Positions 1 through 12,300 of a stretch of 64,000 nucleotides of DNA are shown one piece after another. The number at the start of each line of letters is the position of its first letter. Positions within the stretch are counted from its first letter, which is position 1. Source of the DNA: Heterobilharzia americana. Its lineage: Eukaryota > Platyhelminthes > Trematoda > Strigeidida > Schistosomatidae. Position numbers and translations under genes: made by a program. Below the pieces are notes generated by a model. That model saw only the letters and a list, made by a program, of their open reading frames with translations. It ran no database searches and was not told the origin of the DNA. Location of the stretch: the NCBI GenBank assembly GCA_944470555.2, contig OX104128.1, forward strand, positions 60,891,257 through 60,955,256. The letters run 5' to 3'.

Positions 1-149
1 AATGAATATCCAGGCGGTATCGAGATGATTCGTACAGGAACTCATCTGCCAGCAGATGTCAAGCAACTCAACCTAGTGTAGTAATGAGAAATTAAAAGTA
101 TCGATGAGCAACAGCAGCCAATACATGTTAAAAAAGTGGTGGCTGTCGT

Positions 150-290
150 GCCCCAGTGGCCTGATGGATAACACTTTGGCATTCAAAACTATGGGCACTG
201 GTTTGAAGTCTCACTGTAGTGCAGATACATCCAGCTGACGAGTCCCAAATAGGACGAGATTTATATCTTGGATTCCACTGCAAGCCACCG
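150..290 (+). mobile_element. Sm-alpha-type SINE with degenerate hammerhead ribozyme
   Basis: Begins with a tRNA-like head (GTGGCCTGATGGATAAC as box A-like, GGTTTGAAGTC as box B-like) and continues into a hammerhead at 221-281. The ribozyme has stem I strands GATACATCCAG and CTTGGATTCCACTG, core CTGACGAG and stem II GTCCCAAATAGGAC. The second core segment reads GAGA instead of GAAA, so self-cleavage is probably lost. The same layout occurs near 16.4, 17.75, 53.6 and 60.2 kb. Confidence 0.75.
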
Positions 291-339
291 AATAGACTAT
301 TAGTTAATACTTATTTTAAGGTAACATTCACCAAGGACT

Positions 340-500
340 GACATCATCTTGAGAACTACTGAATGCTCGGAAGAACTGGGCAGCGGCCTCGTTATATTAC
401 AGGGACTCTCAGCAGTGCACACCCATGACCTCACCAGGTATCGAACTGGGGACCATTAGTTTCTGTGGCGAGCACGTTAACCCTCCAGCTACTAGGGTGA
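340..500 (-). mobile_element. tRNA-headed SINE, second hammerhead-bearing family (decayed)
   Basis: On the minus strand it reads tRNA-like head, a segment equivalent to the hammerhead region (GTGCACTGCTGAGAGTCCC), and a tail ending GATGATGTCAGTCCTTGGTG. The same tail and order recur in about a dozen copies in the window. The ribozyme core is eroded here. Confidence 0.55.
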
Positions 501-2289
501 AGTTCAATGATATACGGTTTCTTATATCTGTCTATTCAGGATATAACATGACTATCAACCAAGGTCTTCAGTTGGCAACCATCTCACTTCCAACTGGTTG
601 ACCCCATAGGTGACGGTTTCTCATTAGAACTGTGAAATATTCATCTAAAAGTATGTCACTAATGAATAATATTCCGTAACGTAGTTAAGGATTTAACTGC
701 ATTTTATTTTCAAGGTTGTATTCATCACAGACTGATATTATTTGTAGAGACATTTCTAAGGCTCTCTACTTTGACTAGTAGCATTTGTAGACTCAATAAA
801 GTTATGAATTGTCAAGAAAAAAAATTATTCAAGGAGTAATCAACAGTTCGAAAATTGGTTTTTAGTAATTAATGTATCTTGAACAAACTGATGAAAAGGT
901 TCTTAAATGGGTTCTTAATAAGTATGGAAATATTCCACTGGTGATGAGGTATTCACAATCAGTTTGACAAGTGAATTCCATGCATTTTGTGTTGTTTTTT
1001 GAAAAAGTAATCAACCAATTCCTATTTCGATTTCATTTGTTTTAATGTGTTCATTGGATAGATATACGAATATTGATATCACAAACGTAGGCTGATGTAC
1101 TACAATAATGTCCTTATCCAATTTACTATATCTGACATTCGCAATAAGAGGCGAAATAAAAACGGAAGATAAATGAAGAGGAAGAAATAATGATGAAAAC
1201 AGCAGAAATGAACTACGAGAAGAATGAGAAAGTAATATGTTAGCAGTGAAAATAAAATACTCAAGATTTAATTGCTGATTAAGAAGAAAAGTGTTCACAA
1301 AGCAAAGGAAATTTGATAACGTATCAAACTTGGTAAAGTTCCTTTCTTTTATATCCATCAGATATATGATGTTGTCAGGTAGCATTATCTGTCAACCACC
1401 TGTCCCAGTTATTTCGCAACCTTCGACCAATAAGCTTATATACACTTCCATATTCAGTTCAGAGAAACCTAATCGACTGACTAGTTTCATGCTTAATTTT
1501 GATCGTGTATTGAGAAACAGAATAACTTTTCTAACCTTTCATAGTTTAAATAATTGAAAGAAATGTCATGTTGGTTGCTTTAACCAGCTTGTTAAGGGCA
1601 ATTTTAACCCTTTTTCAAAGTATATTGTATATTATTATTATTACTGTTGTTTATATCACCAATGAACTATTATATGGCACAGATATCAGAATTATTGACA
1701 AAGTGAATAAAATTGAATTTGAGTACTTAAATAAAGCGAAATGGAACAAAAATAAAACAAAATGTGATTAAAATACACTTAAAGAAGTAAGGAGAGAAAC
1801 AAAACGTTTAAAATATCATTGGTCGATATTTGTTTAACAGTAGTATAGTTTCACATAAATGGCATGTTTTTAAGCATAATTTAGAGACATGTGGAAAATT
1901 ACAGTAACCTGTCATTCTCCATGATATGCATGATGATGTTGGCGATAAATCAACGCATTCCTGTTTGTTAGATGGATCTGAAAAAGGAAGTTGAATACAT
2001 CAGTTAATAGAGAGGTAAGCAACTTCTTACTTATTTTCAATAGCGACTGTAACCGTAAGTAATTTATTGTTTCTCTTTCCGAAACTGATCATTCTTGGAC
2101 AGAATAAAACTAAACCATTCAACTTACTGATCACACTTCAACAAAGTAACCTAATGCTCAGTAAATACATATCCCAGTAAAATAAATCCTTATCCCTAAT
2201 TTTGACGAATACTCAGTATGACTATTTTACCAATGTATTTTTGAGATGAATGAAGATTTTGATTCAGAGGTAGTATTTATCATGAACTG

Positions 2290-2460
2290 TCATCAGTTGG
2301 GAAACCATTTAAAACTTAAGATCATTGGATAGCTATTTCATCGTAGTATAGGACTCCTCAACAGTACGTACCCACTGTGCTACTAGGGATTGAACTCAGG
2401 ACTTTCACGTTTTGCAGCGAACGCGTTAACAACTCAGGCACTGAGCCAGTTTCTAGATGA
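2290..2460 (-). mobile_element. Second-family SINE copy, decayed
   Basis: Minus strand: tRNA-like head near 2455-2400, then GTACTGTTGAGGAGTCC and GATGAAATAGC, the counterpart of the hammerhead core with several changes, then the family tail ending at the CAGTTCATGATAAATAC motif near 2290. Confidence 0.55.
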
Positions 2461-2599
2461 ATATCACGAAGTTCTAATGAGAAACCGTGACATGTAGGGT
2501 CAAGTAGTCAGAAAGGAAGCGCACGCCAACTGGAGATCTTGTTTGATAGAGACACCATAACAGACTGAGCGAAGCAGGAAACTTTGGACTACTGAATTC

Positions 2600-2760
2600 C
2601 GAACAAGTGGCTAGATGCTAAACGCGTTTTTCTTGAAACCTGAAGGTCCTGAGTTCTATCCCTAGCCGGATCATGGGTGCTTACTGCTGAAGAGTCGCAT
2701 ACTCGGACGAAGCAGCTGTCCAGTGCTCCCAAGTTTTCAGTGGTTCCCTAACTAACTCAT
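2600..2760 (+). mobile_element. Second-family SINE copy with well-kept hammerhead
   Basis: Plus-strand copy: tRNA-like head (GTGGCTAGATGCTAAACGCG, then GAGTTCTATCCC as box B), ribozyme at 2675-2730, then CAGTGGTTCCC tail. One of the best preserved of the family in the window. Confidence 0.68.
2675..2730 (+). ncRNA. Hammerhead ribozyme motif, second SINE family
   Basis: Stem I pairs GGGTGC-TT-ACTG with CAGT-GCTCCC (10 positions, one mismatch, a two-base bulge). The first core segment is CTGAAGA, allowed by CUGANGA. Stem II is GTC...GAC around CGCATACTCG. The second core segment is GAA followed by G rather than A. The cleavage triplet is GTC at 2718-2720, directly before CAGT. The geometry is that of a type I hammerhead with a very short stem III, as in schistosome Sm-alpha ribozymes. 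The G at position 15.1 may weaken it. Confidence 0.65.
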
Positions 2761-3241
2761 ATCACACTGGTTTTTTGTTAATTTTTCGCATAAAAATCCA
2801 ACATTTGCTGTGGCTTGATAGATAAACTGATTTGAGAATATAATGACAAGTTAACAGTAAAAATCAATGGCAGTCCGATTCTTCTATGAGGTAGCTAAGT
2901 TCGTTTTGGTCAAGTCAGTGGATTCTAACTTGCAGGGTAAACAGAAACGGGATTGTCACAAGACATGATGGCCTAAACCAGCGTATTATAAAAGATCTGG
3001 AATAAAGCCATCTGAGATAGAAGTCAGGGAAAAATTGTATGCAACACTTCCTAGATTACATATACAGTTAACGTGTCGTTTTATCATTCAAACTTTTATC
3101 ATATTCGCTTTTCATGTCGTTTAAAGCAAACTTTTACTTAATTCATACAGTAAACACAGATTCATCACATTTTTCCTTTGATAGTTAATGCAGATAGTGT
3201 AATTCTGAGCTGCATATTCATGACTGGCAAAGTAAAATATT

Positions 3242-3307
3242 CTAGGCAAAAATGAGTGACAATTTTAATATGAAGGCGTCAGTCAACATAAAGTATGTTT
3301 TACTTAC
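3242..3307 (-). other. Alternative read-through C-terminus of the astacin gene
   Basis: If the exon 9 donor is skipped, 21 more codons and a stop follow, mostly hydrophobic (YFMLTDAFILKLSLIFA). Such a tail could act as a membrane or GPI-type signal, but this is inference from composition only. No AATAAA is visible close behind on the minus strand. A spliced alternative is a good acceptor (cttctatctcag) near 3012, giving about 12 codons. Another lies near 1220 (cttctcgtag), giving a hydrophobic 28-codon end. Confidence 0.3.
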
Positions 3308-6300
3308 ATTCTGAAGGTAGAAATGTTCGCTTACTGACATATTTGGCATCTGTGAAGGTTTTCGACGAAGTAGTACAGAATTTTTAGCAACTTTTGGTGT
3401 CATATTCAAACTGGCTACAGTAGGCTTGATAGTATTGGTCGATACTGTATTGACAATATCTGATGTCGTCATTTCCGTCGTTGCAGCACTAGAAACAGTA
3501 GGACCAATTATTGTTTTCGTTGTTGCCACTGGCACAGGGGAAACGTCAGTAACAAAAGTCGGTAATGTTGTTCTTGATTTCATAGAAATTACTGAGTTAC
3601 TGTCTGTTATCATGTCATCCTGACACAATCTACAACTCCTCATACATCTTTCTGCGTACGCCTTTGATCGATTACAGTAACCACGTTGAACGAGATCTTC
3701 ACAGAAGCTTGGTGTATCCAAATCTTTGCACTTTGATTCACAGGATCTACAAGTTTCAGGGCAAATTTCCAGTTTGATAACTTTGTTCGTCTGACACTGA
3801 TCACTTGTCTTATAATATGAGCATAAAGGTGATTGATCTTCACACTTTATGGGCACTGAAGATATTGTTGAATTCATGCTTTCCGTCACTAAGTTGGCAG
3901 TATTTTCAGTAGTTTGTCGAGGATAGTCATCTCCACATTTATTACATGAACCAAGACATTGCTTTAGTGTGGTTCCATAACACTTCCCCTGAAACATAAG
4001 GGTAAATGTATTTTCTAAGAAATTAGCAAACAAAATGATACACAAATAATTTCTAAGTATTTGTTCGTATTCTAGCCAGAATATATACCCAATTTGTAAC
4101 AAAAATTTGAAAATGATGTTTCAGACAAAGAAGGAAGTGAATCAGAAGTGATGTTTATCTAGAAGTATTATACTTATGTTGTTCTCTGCATCGGGAAGAA
4201 AACAGACTGCTTAGAGTGAATTAACTATCTGACTAATAACTGATAGCGATCAAGTGTTTTGGTAAAAGTTGATCGAATATTCTGTTAATGGAATCTTTTA
4301 TGCTTTGTCTTTAATCTCACGCATAGTAATTGAGTATTGAACACAGGCTTTAAACTGAAAAATTATATTTAAGCCTGTTGTTCAAAACTTCAACATAAAA
4401 TGCTTTTCTTTGCTGAAAACTGGTGTTACGGCAGTGGATGAACTATGTACTTTCATAAAGTGCTAGTTTTCTAATTAAAACATTTCAGTAGAGAAACAGC
4501 CAACCACTACACTGCTTAGGACTGACAGACTGAGTAAATAAGTATTGGCCATGGTTAACAATAAAGTAACTCAGATACCAAGGGTTGCAGAAATACATGT
4601 TGGAGTGTTTTGAACAACTGATAATTTTTTATACTTAAGTCGTTGTCTATACCCACTGAACTCTGACCCAGTGGCTCTAAGTTAACACGCTCGTCACGAG
4701 GCCTAGCAATCTAGGGTTCGCTCTGTGATGGGTCATGGGTGCACACTGTTGAACAGTCACATGTTAAGGTGACACAGATATCCGATATTCTCAGGCTTTC
4801 AATGATTCTCTGACTGATATCATTTCATGATTAATACCATCCAGAGATTGACCGATCTCTACAAACCTTTGAACTAGTTTTCAGTTGTTTCCTCACACGC
4901 ATATCAAAAATGGTATTGAAATGGAAATTCTCATGTTCCTCTTTTCAAAATTTATTCTTGTGAGCTTGAAATGTTGTATGTAAGACAAAAGGATTTTATC
5001 CATACTGTATGAATATATTGTCTATTTTAAGTCACTGCTTAGAAGAGCGAATTTAAGGCATGAATGAATGAATTTCGATTCCTACGTAAAAAAGGAAGAC
5101 TCATATATTTATATACGTTCGCACTGAAAAAAATGAACAACAATGTAGAGGTATTAGTACGCAGAAAACCTGCATAAACTAAGACGATATTTACACTTGA
5201 AGAACTCTAATTGTCAATTTTCGTGATTGACAGTGTATGTAAACGTTTTATTATTGTAGGTACAGAACTTAGGAACTTTGGTAGAGTCTAACTGCATATA
5301 AGATTCACTTATTGGACACTAAGTAAGACCAAAACATAAAGATACAGCCTGTCATAAGAGTTTATAAGTTTAAGCTACCACAATTCACTGTAGCATGAAA
5401 AGAAGTGAATCAGGAAATAATGACAGCAAGGTGGAGAAAAATGTATAAGGGGTGGAGACGAGATGAATGGATGCAAACTGATCAAGATGCTCCAAAGGTT
5501 GAGCCTGACAAACAGTATATGCATTTATGGCATTGCAGTAGATTCTGAACCATTTCGCACCGAGTCCGCAGCCATTAGTTTCTATCATTGTGAGTATCCC
5601 AGCCCATAAGCCTATATAACGCAGACTACCAGTGAAAGACTTACTGGGCTGCTGCTGTTTAGTCACCTTAGCTTTCTTTCATAGGCTAATTCTGATTCAG
5701 CTAACATCATTCATCGATACATAGATGGCTCGTCATGTGCAACGCAGTTTTATTTGATTTTGACCAAACAGTAGAGCCGTAAAGTATATTTTCCTTATGA
5801 TGTGTAATTAGATGTCTTTCAGGTATCATAAATGGTTTAGTAGATAGACAAATCCCAAACAGGTCATCTGAATCCAACCTGAAGTTTTATCAGCTAATAA
5901 CCATTTCAAGTTGATCCAACTCCACAAGAGAGTTAGTAAGCATGTTTCACTATTTCACTCTTTATCGTTAAAGGCCTGTGAAGATCAATTCTGAACTATC
6001 ATCTTTCGGTTAATAGATGATAACCGTATGTCAAACATATTCAGATTTCAGCTCAAGATGTTAGAAAGACTGCATTTTACCAGCACGTACATCTAGCAGG
6101 ACTCTCGTCTGTATAATCTGTCACTCAGTTGTCGTCTGTAGAGTAAGTCAATCACTGATAAATTTGACGTACATGAGGTAACATCTAGTACTGTTTCAAC
6201 TACAGGCGGAACAGATGACGACGTCAAAGCCAGGATCGAAAAAGCAAGACAGGCATTCATTAACCTGAAACCAGTGTGGAGATCTACTGCACTGCACTCA

Positions 6301-9300
6301 GAGTAAAGCATGAACAAGATCCGGATTTGCAACACCAATTCAGTAAAGTCAGTGCTTCTATATGGCTCAGAGACTTGGCGCTCTACGAAAGGGATTTCAA
6401 CAAACTACAAACATTCATCAACAACTGCCTACGCTGGCTCGTTGCTGAGAAGACTAGGGTGACATGGAGGAGATCGTGAGAGGAAGAGATTAGAGCTTGT
6501 GGGCAGTTGTAGAGCCACGTTCAAAAGTTTACAGAGAAGAGATTGCAATGGAGGCGTGCTACTGAAGCAGTATGTTCCATTAGGAACCCAAGGGACAAAT
6601 AATAAATAATAATATAATGAGGTTACATCGATCAGGACATTTATGACGAATATGAATAAGAATGGTGACAGTGGAAATCGTTAGCGGATACCAATAGTTA
6701 TGAGTAGTCGGGAGCTGTGCTATGGTTCATTGGTTTAGACAACTGACCATCGACTAATGGCCACGAGCTCGAACCTATCTCCACCCGACAGGTATTGTTA
6801 ACCAAGTAGTATCAGCAGGCCTCACACAAAATGCGTGATCCTTGCTTGCTGCACGAATGTCCACGTGATAGCTGAGGACACTTTGACTTCCAGTTCCGCT
6901 GGTTGAGGCAACAGCTCTTTATAAACCTTTATATGGCTGCATGAATTCAAGTAGGGAACATTGACCAGTTGTTTCTTCTCACTCAGACACTGCAACAGCG
7001 TTTTTAGAACAATGAAATTCATAATTATTACCATATTTAAAGCATTATTCCTTAAAGTAACCTGATTTGTATGCATACTTGCAGATGTAAATGTATGTCA
7101 TTCCGAAGCAAGCAAACCTTTTTAGGTACGTGCAAACCTCAGCCAAATTATAACCCATGGTAAAATTGTCTATATATGGCAAAATGTAGGTTTTTGTTTT
7201 TTGTTTCTGTAGTACACGCTAACTTCTTAGTGCAACAAAATTTAATAAGTATACTTAAACAAATGATGAACTGATAATGAAACATTTACTTCTTTAGCTA
7301 GAGCATCGCACCGATGATCATCAATGTAATTATGACAAGGCACTGGTTGACTTGTTGAATGGGAGTAAAGTGTTCTGTTGGCGTTTTTCTGCTGCTTTTC
7401 TTTATCAGGACAAAGGCCACATGATTGTGTACATTGACTGGACATAAAGCCAGGATTTGTACGACAATCACCACGTTGAGAAAATACTTCACACCGAAGG
7501 TCATCATATCTGTTGAAACAATCACCTTTACGATATGCTTCTAAATAAGCTCTGACATCACCTGTTTCCACTTGTCTGTTGACGACGTCTGGTGATGGAC
7601 ACAGTTTACAGGAATACTGGCAATTAAGTTTGGTCCACCCATCAAAATGGCAGTATCCTTCTTTGACATAATTTTCGCATAACTCAGTTTCCACATCATG
7701 ACATACTGAAAAAGTAAGTTGTATAAAATAGACTATGTAAACTAGACAATCATAATGATAGTAACACAATATCTTTCTGTCATGAAACTGCATACATCAG
7801 GCTAAATCACTTACAAAATGTAAAACCATGCGTATCTCTCCAAGATCTTTTCAAAAGCATTTGGGTACTTTGAATTCTTCAGGTCGTCTGGTGAAAAGCT
7901 TTCTCAGCAAAAATTTGCTAATTTCATGTGATTTATTGTGCTACTTAATTATATAATAGTAGGCAAAAACACTTTAAAATTCTTTCTGCAATCAATTTAT
8001 AGGTTTACATGCGATAAAGGGTTTGAAGATCAAATTTTAGCTAATAACTGATAAATAAAGCTGTTATAGAAGGAGTATGGAATGGGGTTAGATCAATCAA
8101 ATTCGGTAGTCAGTACGTGAGTAGTCGTTTTACTAGAATAAATATGATTGGTCATTCGGCTCTTAAATCGGAAATCTAACCATTTCTTTGAGAACTGTCG
8201 TCAGTGGTAAGCACTGCTAACTGAAGACAAGGCTTAACTGAGTAAGATTACTAGTGTTCAAAGATCATCCCTAGAAGAACACTTTAGTCACATTCTTGTT
8301 ATCATTTGCTCTGCAAACTGATATGGATTAGGACATAGCTAACCATGATAATGGTTGAGTTCTACAAAGCACACAACTGTCTCAAAATATTGTACATCTA
8401 GTACTTTTAAACGCACATATGCTACCAGTGTGAAACAGATGTTTGATGACTGTTGTTGTCTTAGGTCGGCAAAGTCTTTGATACTTCTTCAGCTTTTCTT
8501 AAAATACCTCAAGAAGAAGAGACATCCCCTGGTTTTGAAAACAGATGTGTTCGATATCCTCATAACTTTTAGACATTTAAGCCATTACCAAATATCTAAG
8601 CAACTTTGAACTCATTAGCTGCTACACTTTTTCGCGATTCTGTCTTCATAATATGGCATCAGGGTTAGGTTATTTCAGCTCTGTAGCCCATGATCAAAAT
8701 CTGTTTTTATAGAAGGTCATGTCCAGTCTATTGGAACACTACTGAAAACTAAATGTATAAAATTTCATGCTCTTGATCCTTCGTTATTCCATATTACAAT
8801 TTTTGCCTTATAAAAGTTTTATACCTCACTTTTAGCTAACTATGTCATCCAGTTGATCTCACCTTCCTAGTATGGTAGACTCATGATAACCATTACTGCT
8901 TAGATAACCTCATGGTCCCGCGAGTGTAGGTATATTATTGAGTCAGCGTGTAGAAAATACATCTCTGAAATGGATCCCAGTTGACATCCATGGGTGGGCC
9001 GTTTGAATGAGCACTACAGCAAGAATTATTTGTGATATTAACACATACTTTTGTTCCCCTGTAACTTCTGTTGCCTCATTCATGTATTGGAGTTAGGACG
9101 AACTGAAAGATTATTTCCTTCTAAAAATCAATGTAAGAGAAAAACTTGGGGACTGTGGTAGAGTATAATGCCATATTAGATTATTTATTTGCTATAGCAC
9201 ACAGTGACATTATACTTTACTGGATGACGTTTCGGGCAGAATATATTGCTCATATTCATATAAAAATAATCAAATAAGCAATGTCATATGATTACTTTGA

Positions 9301-12300
9301 TATGAATGTAAGTGATAAATTCTGTTCGAAACGTCATCCAGTAAACTATACTGTGTCACTGTGGGTTATATCAAATAAACAGTCAAATATGGAACTCCTA
9401 AAAGCTTTTGAACATCCGGATGTAGTCATTGTAGAGTGGGAGTGCAGTGGACAATTAGGAAGGTTAGTTAGTTAGGAAGACATTTCCTTCTGTTAGAGTT
9501 TCATCTCAATGAACCAATAATTGTGATCACTTTAGATATATTCAGACAACGATTTATTCTGTAGTAGGAATAACCTTTAAGTATTAAGAGAAGTTATTTT
9601 ATCTGTTGAAGTTAAGATTAACTCTGTTGGTGGATGAAAAATAACCACATCACTAGGAGTTACCATGAGAGTAGATGGTTTAGATATATGATCACAGTTA
9701 TTCCTAGTTTCCATGACCACAGGTAGCATAATTTAGGCTTGAAGATAGGAGATCCAGAGGAAACTTGCTAGTTTAAGACTTGACCATGTTTGGATTAACC
9801 AAATATTTAGGTCTCCCCTTCACCGGTTTCTGGAACGCAAGCATACTTACTCATGATTGACAAAAAATGTATTTTTGATCTTCAAAAAACAGCACTTCCT
9901 CTCGTCTTTTCTGAGGCTATATAGTGAAGTCTATCATTGAAATAGGTATCTGTAAAGTTCATCATTCTGCTGGAGGTGGCGTACTTAAACATCTACGGTA
10001 ATTATGGCCACATCAGAAAGAACAGTGAGCTCTCACGTTAGATGTCAATCTCAAATGTTGTTTGTTAAGGATTTTCACTCACTCAGTTTTTACTTCACCT
10101 TGCCACTAATATCCTTATGGAGATTTCCTCTATGTGTAACTCTGCTAAAGGCTGAAATTCTCATGAGAGAATCTCTAGTTGATTTAGAGTGTGTAAACGA
10201 TTTGATTCTGTTAGTTGAAGATACTGACAAAATTCAGAGTTCTCTTGGACACTGAATGATAGTTTTGGTATGTTGTAAATGTGTGTCTTAACTCTAACAT
10301 ACAAATCATTGCTTCATCACTGACTTAAATAAATAACTTATCTAACTATATGTAATGAAGTGGTTGAGAAAATTAACCACTATGTTTTAGCCACTAGTTT
10401 TCGTCGGCTTCTATCAGTTAAACGTTTGATGGGATTTGGTCGCGTACAAAAGTGGGAATGACCAGTTGTAGCACAGATGAAGCAACTGTTTATTGATGAT
10501 GTGTAATCTTTTTTAATTACTGGTTTCCTCTGTATGGGAAAATATTTGTTTTGTGGTTTTGTTCCGCTGGGAATACGAAATACCCTGTTTCCAACTTGAC
10601 AGGTTGCAGTCAAAGAAAGTCACAACGCTGTGAATAATTTAGAAAAATCTTGAAAATTCTTTTTAAATGTGGCATTTACTGTATTCGTTAGGTTTTTTTC
10701 ACTGTTTATTTGCAACCGTTGATGTCATTTTCCACTCCTTTTTTAATCATCTGCCTAACTTTTACCTTTTCTAACTCACAACAGGCAGCTAAGAATATTA
10801 ACACGTTTATCACCTAATTTTACAACACACACTTGTCACCATCATGAAATTTTATTTATCTTGACATAATAATATACTCTTAATTTTCACGGGAAAATTG
10901 TTTACGAAGTGTTAGGGATGTCTATATCCCTTACATTCCATACTTACAGTTTGTATTTATTTGAACTGGTTTATTTTGCGCTCTTTTCCTGCACGTGGGT
11001 CATATTTCGTGTAATCCGCTCCTGCCTCTTTAAATGCACAAATTATTCCTTGTCTTTCAAGGTTACTGTAAACTCTGTGAAAAGGGTCCGTTTTCACTCA
11101 TAAACGTTTTCAGTCTGAGATACTATAAACTCATCTGATTTCCAGTCTTTTGATTTCTTTTTGCCAATCACTCCACTTGAATCGTCTCAACCCTCGACTG
11201 TCAATTATCAAGTATTTTCTTTCGTTCTCACAGCTCCGCATCATAAGACAGTGTGTAAACATTAGGTTTACTCTACCTAATATGCTAATTTTTATTGAAG
11301 AAAATTTTTTATTTCCAAGAATTAACTCGAAATTCTCTGTTTTATTTTTGCTAACCTAGTCATCTGTTGAATCAGTAATGTCAGTAGCCAGGTGACAGTG
11401 CCTTTCTTCAATTTAATCTGTATGGAAGAACTTTTAATTTGATTGTTTCAGTTCTACCTAAACATCTCTCGAATAGAACGTTTCAAAATATCTTTGTTAC
11501 AATTGACTGTAATTCGTATTTCCTTCATCAAACAAACTGCTTCACAATGTAAGAACTTGGGAACCATTCTTGTTGATCTTTGGATGTGACTGGACAACTA
11601 AAGTTGTTCTCAACAGTGAACAGTCAGATTTTCATTCATGGTCCCATTGATATATCGTGATCAAATATATGTGACAGTGAAAACTCGATGGTCGTCCACT
11701 TTCTCGGTAGACAGAAAAAGTGGCGAGATGACAGAAGGTGTATTTCAACCTCGAGAAATGTACAAAATAAAAAGGTTAAAATATATTTACATTGGCTTTA
11801 GGTATTTCTAGGCCTTTCTAGAATGAAATATCCCATTGATTTTGCCTTTTCAACCGATTTGCCGTTCACTTGTAGGTCCACGTGCTTTTTCTCAAAACTT
11901 CGAAGTGGGATGATTGGTCGTGGAGGACTTCATAATTCGGGGCTTCCTGTGCGGATCCAGGGAATCTCATGGCACACTAAGGTACTTCCCGTTTGAAAGA
12001 TAGATGGATAGTGCGATGGTATCTTATGATTGACTGGCAACATTTCGCTGTATTGTAAAAAACCATTCTTTAACGATCTTCTGGTGATTTACTTTGCTGC
12101 AGTAGTTTGAAGCAAATGAATTGTATCCATAAAAGTTGATTATGAAAGTATCAGTTTACCGATACTTTGAAGAAGAGCACTTCATAAAACCTCTCCTTAC
12201 CGTTACAGATAACAAAACTGATAAATATTAGCAAAACATCTCCTATTGCTTCAGATACTAAATGCAAATATTGTATGGTGTTAATTTTGTGAAAATGCTC

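Larger units (their letters stand above)
1..3241. other. Downstream flank of the protease gene: repeats, no firm gene
   Basis: Contains SINE-like retroposons at about 150-290, 340-500, 2290-2460 and 2600-2760, separated by AT-rich DNA without recognisable coding. A hydrophobic minus-strand open stretch ending near 1131 could be a terminal exon of the protease gene, but nothing proves it. Confidence 0.5.
3989..7289 (-). other. Astacin gene intron 8
   Basis: Holds a second-family SINE (4670-4860), a truncated RTE copy (6150-6618) and a third-family SINE (6715-6840). The rest is AT-rich with nothing recognisable. Confidence 0.7.

Noticed and set aside
10380..10613. Possible BEL/Pao gag with zinc knuckle
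   Set aside because: Only one knuckle-like motif with off-standard spacing, and no protease, RT or LTR nearby; kept only as a low-confidence feature.
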